Origin: an uncultured Eisenbergiella sp.
GTDB lineage: Bacteria > Bacillota > Clostridia > Lachnospirales > Lachnospiraceae
DNA: 38,540 bases
Direction: 5' to 3'
Assembly: GCA_947631815.1 (NCBI GenBank)
Contig: CANRMT010000013.1
Location: forward strand, 1-38,540
Both the position numbers and the translations under genes were made by a program. Below the pieces are notes generated by a model. The model saw only the letters and a list, made by a program, of their open reading frames with translations, was not told the origin of the DNA and searched no databases. Shown one piece after another: positions 30,561-37,329 of this stretch. Position 1 is the first letter of the stretch; every line of letters starts with the position of its first letter.

Positions 30561-31960
30561 TTGATCAGCTCCACCCCGAGTTTCCGGCAGGAATCGTCGA
30601 TGACGCGCATCAGCTCCTCATCCGTCAGCACGGTCACGCGGCCGTCCGCATACTCGTCGTCCACCCATTTTTTCACCATGTGCACCAGCTCGCAGTTCTT
30701 ATCCAACTTACGCTCCTCCGGCAGCTTATAGAAGGTGTTGATCCAGTGGGCGATGCCCGCCAGTCCGGAGGTGTTGGACACCGCGCAGAGCACAGGACGG
30801 TTCAGGAATTTCTCCGTATCGAAGATGTTGTAGATCTCCTCGTTCTTCAACAGGCCGTCCGCATGGATACCGGCCCGGGTGACATTGAAGTTCTTTCCCA
30901 CGAAGGGCGTTCTGGGCGGGATCTGATAGCCGATCTCCTTCTCATAATACTCTGCCAGCTCCGTGATCACGCGGGTATCCATGCCGTTCAGCTCTCCACG
31001 CAGCTGGGCGTACTCGAACACCATGGCCTCCAGCGGCGTATTGCCGGTGCGTTCCCCGATGCCGAACAACGACGTGTTGACGCCGGAACAGCCGTAGAGC
31101 CAGGCCGTGGTGGAATTGACCACCGCCTTGTAAAAATCGTTGTGCCCGTGCCACTCCATCATCTCGTGCGGCACGCCCGCATGGGTGTGCAGCGCATAAA
31201 TGATGCCCGGCACGCTGCGGGGGATGACGGCGCCCGGATAATTGACCCCGTAACCCATGGTATCGCAGGCCCGCACCTTGATGGGGATCTGATACTCCTT
31301 CATCAGCTTCATCAGCTCCAGGCAGAACGGCACCACATAGCCGTAAATGTCGGCCCGGGTGATGTCCTCCAGATGGCACCGGGGGCTGATCCCCTCCTCC
31401 AGGCAGTCCCGGATGACGCTCAGATAGTGCTCCATGGCCTGCCGTCTGGTCATTTTCAGCTTCATGAAGATGTGATAATCGGAGCAGCTCACCAGGATGC
31501 CGGTCTCCTTCATGCCGATCTCCTTCACCAGTCTGAAATCCTCCTTGCTGGCGCGGATCCAGCTGGTGACCTCCGGGAACTTATAGCCCCGCTCCATACA
31601 TTTGTACACCGCGTCCCGGTCCTTCTTGCTGTACAGGAAAAACTCGCTGGCGCGGATCATGCCGTTCTCCCCGCCCAGCCGATGCAGATAGTCAAAGATC
31701 GTCACGATCTGCTCGGTGCTGTAGGGGGCTCTGGACTGCTGCCCGTCCCGGAACGTGGTATCGGTGATCCAGATGTCCTTCGGCATGTCGTGAGGCACGA
31801 TCCTGTCGTTGAAGGGGATCTTGGGCACCTCCGAATAGGGAAACATATTGCGGAATACGTTCGGCTTTTCCACATCGTCGAGAATATACATGTGCTCTTC
31901 GATCTCGAGCAGGTTCTTCTTCTCGTTCATGGTCACCGGACGGTAAGTAAATGGGCACAT
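30557..31960 (-). CDS. HMGL-like synthase, probable Re-citrate synthase (isopropylmalate/homocitrate synthase-like)
   Basis: ITDTTFRDGQQSRAPYSTEQIVTIFDYLHRLGGENGMIRASEFFLYSKKDRDAV...HGHNDFYKAVVNSTTAWLYGCSGVNTSLFGIGERTGNTPLEAMVFEYA; start ATG 31960 after AAAGGAG; operonic with gntR and icd. Confidence 0.82.
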   Translation of the reverse strand: MCPFTYRPVTMNEKKNLLEIEEHMYILDDVEKPNVFRNMFPYSEVPKIPFNDRIVPHDMPKDIWITDTTFRDGQQSRAPYSTEQIVTIFDYLHRLGGENGMIRASEFFLYSKKDRDAVYKCMERGYKFPEVTSWIRASKEDFRLVKEIGMKETGILVSCSDYHIFMKLKMTRRQAMEHYLSVIRDCLEEGISPRCHLEDITRADIYGYVVPFCLELMKLMKEYQIPIKVRACDTMGYGVNYPGAVIPRSVPGIIYALHTHAGVPHEMMEWHGHNDFYKAVVNSTTAWLYGCSGVNTSLFGIGERTGNTPLEAMVFEYAQLRGELNGMDTRVITELAEYYEKEIGYQIPPRTPFVGKNFNVTRAGIHADGLLKNEEIYNIFDTEKFLNRPVLCAVSNTSGLAGIAHWINTFYKLPEERKLDKNCELVHMVKKWVDDEYADGRVTVLTDEELMRVIDDSCRKLGVELIK

Positions 31961-32047
31961 AACGCCTTCTCCTTTGCACTTTGCCGGGCGCGGGCCGCTT
32001 TTTTCTGCGGGAAAATATTCCTCCGCACCCGCGCCGGATTGGATTCG

Positions 32048-32082
32048 TGTATAATCGTATACAATTATCCAATCTTTGTCAA
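32048..32082 (-). promoter_or_regulatory. Promoter with palindromic operator upstream of Re-citrate synthase operon
   Basis: Minus strand TTGACA (32082-32077), 17 bp, TACGAT (32059-32054); perfect inverted repeat TGTATA-ATCG-TATACA (32048-32063) covers the -10. Confidence 0.65.
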
Positions 32083-32096
32083 GCACAAAATAAATA

Positions 32097-32277
32097 TTTT
32101 AAGGCCAAAGGAGAAGTCCTTTCCGGACGGAGGCACAGCACGGTCGGGACTCTTGGGAAAACGCCGGCACTTGGCGAGGTTCCTCACTAGCCTGGTGACC
32201 GCTGCGTTTTCCCGAAGCGGGAGCGTGTCCCGACGGCACGCCTCCGTCCGGAAGGGCCTTCTCCTTTGGGCTTAAAA
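32097..32277. repeat. 181-bp palindromic intergenic element
   Basis: Arms ttttaaggccaaaggagaagtcctttccggacggaggc.../...gcctccgtccggaagggccttctcctttgggcttaaaa; inner arms gggaaaacg (32155-32163)/cgttttccc (32205-32213). Confidence 0.9.
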
Positions 32278-32320
32278 GATGCGGGGCGCGCCGTCTTCAT
32301 CCGAATAAGGCGCGCCCCGC
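32274..32320 (-). terminator. Terminator-like hairpin overlapping the 3' end of the S8 peptidase CDS
   Basis: Perfect 12-bp stem gcggggcgcgcc (32281-32292)/ggcgcgccccgc (32309-32320), stop codon in loop, minus-strand CTTTT tail. Confidence 0.7.
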
Positions 32321-33208
32321 ATGCAGCATTCCCCAGCCCTGCCGTTCCCAGGGCTCCCCCATATCCTGTGCGCTGTACAAAAGCCGTTCCCGCACCTGCG
32401 CGTTGGTCAGCTGCGGATACCTCTGCCAGACCAGAGCGGCCGCGCCGCTGACCGCGGGCACCGCCATGGACGTCCCGCTCTTGGCGACGTAGGGATTTTT
32501 GATGATCCCGAACGGGGTGACCCCAAAGCCCGCGCTGCAGGAGACGATCCCGGTCCCGGGCGCCACAATGTCCGGTTTTTTCACTCCCTCCGGCCCTCTG
32601 CCGGAATACAGGTCGCAGTTGCTGGCGGAAATACTGCCTCCCTGCCCGTCGTGACATCCCACCGCCACCACGCAGGGGCTCAGCGCCAGCGGGGAGATGG
32701 AACCCTTGCCCGGTCCCCGGTTGCCCGCCGCGATCACCACGAGGAGCCCGGCCTGCCAGGTCTGACAGAGCCAGTAGCGCAGTTCCTCCTGCAGCTGCGC
32801 GTTTTCCACCTTCCCCACGCCCGCCGAAATGCTCAGGATCCTGGTATGATACAGATGCCGCGTCTCCAGGATGAACCGGATCCCTGCCACCATATCCGCC
32901 GTATCCCCGTCGCCCTTCGCATCCAGCACCTTGCACGCCACGATCCGGCATCCGGGCGCGATACCGGTATACAGTCCGTTGGAACAGCCGCCGTTTCCGC
33001 ACAGGATGCCCGCTACATGCGTGCCGTGCCCGCAGTCGTCATAGGGCTCTCTCCTGCTCCCCAAAAAATCCCGGAAACAGACGAGCTGGCCCGCGATGTC
33101 GGGATGCAGGGCAAAACCGGTGTCCAAAAGCGCCGCCGTCACGCCCTCCCCGCTGTACGGCGCGGTTTCGTTTCCGGCGGCATGGACGATCCTTCTCACA
33201 CGGTTCAT
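32297..33208 (-). CDS. S8 family serine peptidase (subtilisin-like), no evident signal peptide
   Basis: Asp motif AALLDTGFALHPDI, His motif GHGTHVAGILCG, Ser motif SGTSMAVPAVSGAAALV; catalytic domain begins about 25 aa from start. Confidence 0.93.
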   Translation of the reverse strand: MNRVRRIVHAAGNETAPYSGEGVTAALLDTGFALHPDIAGQLVCFRDFLGSRREPYDDCGHGTHVAGILCGNGGCSNGLYTGIAPGCRIVACKVLDAKGDGDTADMVAGIRFILETRHLYHTRILSISAGVGKVENAQLQEELRYWLCQTWQAGLLVVIAAGNRGPGKGSISPLALSPCVVAVGCHDGQGGSISASNCDLYSGRGPEGVKKPDIVAPGTGIVSCSAGFGVTPFGIIKNPYVAKSGTSMAVPAVSGAAALVWQRYPQLTNAQVRERLLYSAQDMGEPWERQGWGMLHAGRALFG

Positions 33209-33459
33209 CGCAAACTCTTTTTTCTTTTATAATATGAGCCGTTTTGACCGCCGTCACGCGTTCCGCCGTCGTTTCCGGTCTTTTTCTCCCGTTCCGCGCG
33301 GACGGGGCCGGGATCCGCTGTGGGACCATATGTGCCGCGCGAAAGGAGGCCGTCCGCAGGACAAAACCAAAGACCGGGCGCGGCCGCGGGATCTCCGGCT
33401 GCACGATCCGGTCGGGCCGGTCCGCAGCACCATCCGGGAAAATTTTGCCAGGACCGGAA

Positions 33460-33487
33460 ACCCGGACAGGCGGGGCCACATATCATA
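33460..33487 (+). promoter_or_regulatory. Possible SigK/SigE-type (mother-cell) promoter
   Basis: CATATCATA (33479-33487) fits SigK -10 CATANNNTA; AC at 33460-33461 with 17-bp spacing; ends about 30 bp upstream of the 33520 ATG. Confidence 0.35.
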
Positions 33488-33519
33488 AAGCATAAAAACT
33501 CTATCGGAGGATTTCAGAA

Positions 33520-33783
33520 ATGAGCGATTTATCTGCGACAAACTGTGGATGCAATAACTCCACCGCTACTGCCAGCAACGGGATCTTCGGCGGCGGGAGC
33601 TGCTGCTGGATCATCATCCTGCTGCTCCTGTGCGGCTGCGGCGGCAGCGGAAACGGCATTTCCCCCGCCAGCAATCTCGGCTGCGGCTGCAGCGACGGCA
33701 TCGCCACCGCCAGCAATACCGGAAACAGCTGTCTGTGGATCATCCTTCTGCTGCTCTGCTGCGGCAACGGCTGCCTGGGCTGA
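33520..33783 (+). CDS. Cys/Gly-rich hydrophobic two-repeat small protein (resembles 'chorion class high-cysteine HCB protein 13' annotations)
   Basis: MSDLSATNCGCNNSTATASNGIFGGGSCCWIIILLLLCGCGGSGNGISPASNLGCGCSDGIATASNTGNSCLWIILLLLCCGNGCLG; 12 Cys in 87 aa; GGAGG upstream; terminator downstream. Confidence 0.8.
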   Translation: MSDLSATNCGCNNSTATASNGIFGGGSCCWIIILLLLCGCGGSGNGISPASNLGCGCSDGIATASNTGNSCLWIILLLLCCGNGCLG

Positions 33784-33877
33784 GAAGAGCTCCGTCGGCC
33801 ACACTGCCGACCCCTGCGCCATGGCCGGGAGGAGGCGGCCCTGTGCGGCATCCTCCCGGACGCGCACACTCCTTGTG

Positions 33878-33908
33878 CGGCACCGCTTTTCACGGCGGTG
33901 CCGTTTTT
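33878..33908 (+). terminator. Rho-independent terminator after Cys-rich gene
   Basis: cggcaccgc (33878-33886)/gcggtgccg (33895-33903), then TTTTT. Confidence 0.88.
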
Positions 33909-34003
33909 GGCATAAACCGCCCGGCGTCACATAGACTGAAAAAAGGACAGGACAGCCGCGCCGGACCGCCCGAAGGGGCGCGCGGAAAGGAGGCAGGTTT
34001 CTC

Positions 34004-34513
34004 ATGGAATGTCCCGAAAACCGGGCGATCGCCGCTTTCGATACGCTGTATACCACGGATCACATCCGGATCCTGAAGATCCTGCTTCCCTTTGTGGACG
34101 GATCTGCCCGCCGGGATCTGACGGTGCTGATCAAATTTCTGGAGCTGAAATATACGATGGAGCTGCTGCGCAGAACGCCTGCCCTTTCCACCGCCGAGAT
34201 CTGCGGACTGACCTCCGGCGGACCGGAAGGAGGAGCCGGGAACGGCGCCGGCATCGCGGAGCTGTTCGCACAGATCCGGATGTTCTGCACGCCGACGGAG
34301 CGGGCCGCCATAGAGCAGCTGGCCGGTCTGCAAAGGAGCATGAAACTGTATGAAAAGATGATGGGGATGATGCAGCTGTTTTCCGGGACCGGCGGCGAAG
34401 CGGACAACGCCGCATCCGGAGATGCCCCGGATCCCATGGAGCTGCTGAAGGGAATGCTTTCCCCGGAACAGCAGACGATATTTGAAATGTTTCTGGCGGA
34501 GGAACCGCGGTAA
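34004..34513 (+). CDS. Uncharacterised protein (169 aa)
   Basis: AAAGGAGG upstream, predicted helical protein MECPENRAIAAFDTLYTTDHIRILKILLPFVDGSARRDLTVLIKFLELKYTMELL; no family recognised. Confidence 0.75.
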   Translation: MECPENRAIAAFDTLYTTDHIRILKILLPFVDGSARRDLTVLIKFLELKYTMELLRRTPALSTAEICGLTSGGPEGGAGNGAGIAELFAQIRMFCTPTERAAIEQLAGLQRSMKLYEKMMGMMQLFSGTGGEADNAASGDAPDPMELLKGMLSPEQQTIFEMFLAEEPR

Positions 34514-34554
34514 AAAAAAGTTCCCCGCCGACAAAAAGAAAAGAAGGTGAACCC

Positions 34555-34839
34555 ATGAATCAGAACGGCAGACCCGAGTGGATGCAGGATGCGTCCGTAC
34601 AGAACATACCGGAGGAAAAGCTGGATTTTCTGCAGAAGCTGGTCTTTGAAAGCGCCGGTCTTTCCCGAAAGGAACTGCTTCCCTTTCTGATGGCGCTGGC
34701 ACAGCGCAGCAAAAACGCCCGCATTTCCTTCACCGATGCGGAAGTGAACGCCGTCATCGAAGCGGTCCGAAAGTACAGCACCCCGGAGGAGCTTAAGAAA
34801 ACGGACCAGATCCTGAAGCTGATGATGCCTAAAAAATGA
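34555..34839 (+). CDS. Uncharacterised protein (94 aa)
   Basis: AAGAAGGTG upstream; MNQNGRPEWMQDASVQNIPEEKLDFLQKLVFESAGLSRKELLPFLMALAQRSKNARISFTDAEVNAVIEAVRKY; follows the 169-aa ORF on the same strand. Confidence 0.75.
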   Translation: MNQNGRPEWMQDASVQNIPEEKLDFLQKLVFESAGLSRKELLPFLMALAQRSKNARISFTDAEVNAVIEAVRKYSTPEELKKTDQILKLMMPKK

Positions 34840-34873
34840 TCCCGGGCGGGCCCAAACCCCGCCTTCGCCGTTT

Positions 34874-35467
34874 CTATCCCCAGATGCCCGTGAGAAAGAT
34901 CTCCAGCCCGATCACGATCAGGATCACGCCGCCCAGGATCGCGGCCCGGCCCGCCAGCCGCACGCCGAACCTCCTGCCAATGACCAGACCGGCCATGCAG
35001 ATGAGAAACGTCACCGCCGCGATGATCAGGGCGCAGACCGCCGCCATGACCGCCCCGTAATCCGAAATGGTAAAGCCCACGGACAACGCGTCGATCGAAG
35101 TGGCGATGCCCTGGATCAGCAGGGCCGCAGCGCCCACCTTCGGCGCCTCCGTCTCCTTCTCCGCATGGGAGATCCCCTCCCGCAGCATGCCGACGCCGAT
35201 ATAGACCAGCAGGACCAGCGCGATCCAGGGGATCCACTTTTCAAAGGCGGAAAAATATCCGACGATCGTATGGACGCAGATCCAGCCGATCAGGGGCATC
35301 AAAGCCTGAAAAAAGGCGAACACCCCGGCGACGGCGCACATTTTCCGTCGGCTCATCCCCGGCTCATGCAGTCCGTTGGCCATGGATACGGAAAAAGCGT
35401 CCATCGCCAGCCCCACGCCCAGCAGAACGCTGTTGAAGAAAAACAGCAGGTTCCATTCTGTTCCCAT
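34874..35467 (-). CDS. mntP: Manganese efflux pump MntP family protein
   Basis: LLGVGLAMDAFSVSMANGLHEPGMSRRKMCAVAGVFAFFQALMPLIGWI; second half TSIDALSVGFTI; six hydrophobic segments. Confidence 0.93.
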   Translation of the reverse strand: MGTEWNLLFFFNSVLLGVGLAMDAFSVSMANGLHEPGMSRRKMCAVAGVFAFFQALMPLIGWICVHTIVGYFSAFEKWIPWIALVLLVYIGVGMLREGISHAEKETEAPKVGAAALLIQGIATSIDALSVGFTISDYGAVMAAVCALIIAAVTFLICMAGLVIGRRFGVRLAGRAAILGGVILIVIGLEIFLTGIWG

Positions 35468-35498
35468 TCTTTCCCTCTCCGATCAAAAAAGCTGTCTG

Positions 35499-36374
35499 TC
35501 ACATGTATATGAGGGATCCGCGGCCCCGATACATCCGCAGAGCCGCCTCCGCCACATGATCCGCCAGAACGGAGGTGGTGACGCTCCCCACGCCGCCCGG
35601 CACCGGCGTGATCGCTCCCACGATGGGAGAGACGGCATCAAAATCCACATCGCCGCACAGCTTTCCGTCCGCTCCCACATGAATGCCCACATCGATGACG
35701 GTCTGCCCCGCCGATACATGCTCCGCGCCGATGATGCCGGGCCGTCCCGCCGCAGCCAGCAGAATGTCCGCGCGTCTGGTCACGGCCGCCAGATCCGCCG
35801 TGCGGGTGTGACAGACGGTCACCGTGGCGTTTTTCTGCAGAAGGAGCATGGCCGCGGGCTTCCCGACAATCAGGGAACGGCCCACCACCACCGCATGCCT
35901 GCCCGTGCAGTCAATGCCGTAATGATCCAGGATCTCCATACAGGCCTGGGCCGTACAGGGCGCGAATCCGACGCCGTTCCCGGTGAACACCCCGGTCAGG
36001 GAGGCGTCCGTCTGGGCGTCCACGTCCTTTTCGGGCAAAAGCGCGCCGCAGACCAGCCGTTCATCGAGATGCCCCGGCAGGGGCCGCAGCATCAGCACCC
36101 CGTGTATCCGCTCGTCCCGATTCAGCTCCTCTACCGCCGCCATCAGCTTCTCTTGGCTTACATCCGCCGGAAACACGATGTTCTCACAGCCGATCCCCAG
36201 CGTCTCCATGCGCTTTTTGGCGCCTTTTTCATAAGAAAGATCGTCCGGACGCTCCCCCACCCGCAGGATGGCCAGCGTCGGCAGGATCCCGGCCCCCTGT
36301 AAAAGCGCAGCCTTGGAGCGGATGCGCTCCTGCAGAGCGAGATTCACTTCTTTTCCCAAAAGCAGTTTTGCCAT
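35499..36374 (-). CDS. folD: Bifunctional methylenetetrahydrofolate dehydrogenase / methenyltetrahydrofolate cyclohydrolase
   Basis: HGVLMLRPLPGHLDE; PCTAQACMEILDHYGIDCTGRHAVVVGRSLIVGKPAAMLLLQKNATVTVCHTRT; VDFDAVSPIVGAITPVPGGVGSVTTSVL. Confidence 0.97.
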   Translation of the reverse strand: MAKLLLGKEVNLALQERIRSKAALLQGAGILPTLAILRVGERPDDLSYEKGAKKRMETLGIGCENIVFPADVSQEKLMAAVEELNRDERIHGVLMLRPLPGHLDERLVCGALLPEKDVDAQTDASLTGVFTGNGVGFAPCTAQACMEILDHYGIDCTGRHAVVVGRSLIVGKPAAMLLLQKNATVTVCHTRTADLAAVTRRADILLAAAGRPGIIGAEHVSAGQTVIDVGIHVGADGKLCGDVDFDAVSPIVGAITPVPGGVGSVTTSVLADHVAEAALRMYRGRGSLIYM

Positions 36375-36437
36375 TTTTCTTTCCTGATCCTTTCACAGTA
36401 TCGGACGGCTCTGTCCGCCTTGACGCGCACATCCAGT

Positions 36438-36570
36438 CACATCTCTTCCCAGAACTTCCGAACGCAGCTGACGTTGGTCAATATTCCTTCACTGATCCCC
36501 GAACGCGGCTGACGTCAGCCCATATCGCTTTACGACCACCGGAACACGACGTCGGTTCATATCTCTTCCC
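36438..36570. repeat. About three degenerate ~40-bp tandem repeats between fchA-like gene and folD
   Basis: Units 36438-36478, 36479-36520, 36521-36557 plus a partial unit in the end of fchA; shared catatctcttc...ccgaacgcggctgacgtcagc; unit 2 holds perfect palindrome ggctgacgtcagcc. Confidence 0.7.
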
Positions 36571-37201
36571 CGGGCACCAGCTGTCCCCGCACAGAGGCGT
36601 AGATCTCGTCCGCTTTATGTGCGCAGAGCGCGGTCAGCCGTTCCGTGCGCGCGTTCAGCTCTCCGGCGAAGGCCCGGTCCGCCATCAGCTTCGTGTTGAC
36701 ATAGACGTTCAGCGAAGCGCCCTGGGCCGCCGCCCGGCACAAAAGGGCGGCCACACCGGCGTCGGACACCGCCAGGCGGGCCCCTTTGCCGGCGAATTCC
36801 CCAATCACATCCAGCGCCTCACTGCAGCGCTCCAGGATCGCGAAGGGCGCCGCGCATGCGTCCTTCAGCGCGGACTCCATCACCCGCGCCTTCTCCTCCC
36901 GCTGCTCCGGCGTTTCCTTCGGCATGGAATAAGCCGCCGCCAGCGGCGCGAACCCTTCGGCATCCGCATCGATCAGCTCCAGGAAGGCGTTCTGCAGCAT
37001 GGAGGCCCGTTCCTTCAGGTGAAGGATGTCCGCCTCCACGGCCGCGTATTTTTTCTTGCCCACCGTCAGACTGCCCACCATATTGCCCAGCGCCGCCCCC
37101 AGCGCGCCGACCAACGCGGACGCGCCTCCGCCGCCCGGCACCGGCGCGCCGGAGGCCAGCTCCTCCACGAACGCTTCACAGGTCTTTTTCGCAAGCTCCA
37201 T
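36557..37201 (-). CDS. Cyclodeaminase/cyclohydrolase family protein (FchA-like)
   Basis: CEAFVEELASGAPVPGGGGASALVGALGAALGNMVGSLTVGKKKY; start re-set to ATG 37201 preceded by AAAGGAAG. Confidence 0.9.
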   Translation of the reverse strand: MELAKKTCEAFVEELASGAPVPGGGGASALVGALGAALGNMVGSLTVGKKKYAAVEADILHLKERASMLQNAFLELIDADAEGFAPLAAAYSMPKETPEQREEKARVMESALKDACAAPFAILERCSEALDVIGEFAGKGARLAVSDAGVAALLCRAAAQGASLNVYVNTKLMADRAFAGELNARTERLTALCAHKADEIYASVRGQLVPGEEI

Positions 37202-37329
37202 ATCGGACTTCCTTTCCTTCGGGCCGGTTCCCCGAATCCCTTTATACATGGAAAACGGCGGAAATCCCGTTCCGCCGTTTTTTCGCTCCGACTTCCTGCC
37301 GACTATCTTACCATTCGATCCTGCAAAAG

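Noticed and set aside
30494-32275. 593-aa plus-strand ORF
   Set aside because: Antisense to the Re-citrate synthase CDS, running across its promoter and into the palindrome; shadow-ORF composition
33254-33541. Minus-strand ORFs in the S8/Cys-rich divergent gap
   Set aside because: Arg-rich, no SD, overlap the promoter of the plus-strand gene; likely GC-driven open frames
33545-33934. 129-aa Ala-rich ORF overlapping the Cys-rich gene
   Set aside because: Alternate frame; runs through the terminator; no SD, whereas the 33520 ORF has GGAGG and a matching terminator
36438-36570. CRISPR array
   Set aside because: Repeats are degenerate (37-42 bp), contiguous with no unique spacers, and no cas genes are nearby
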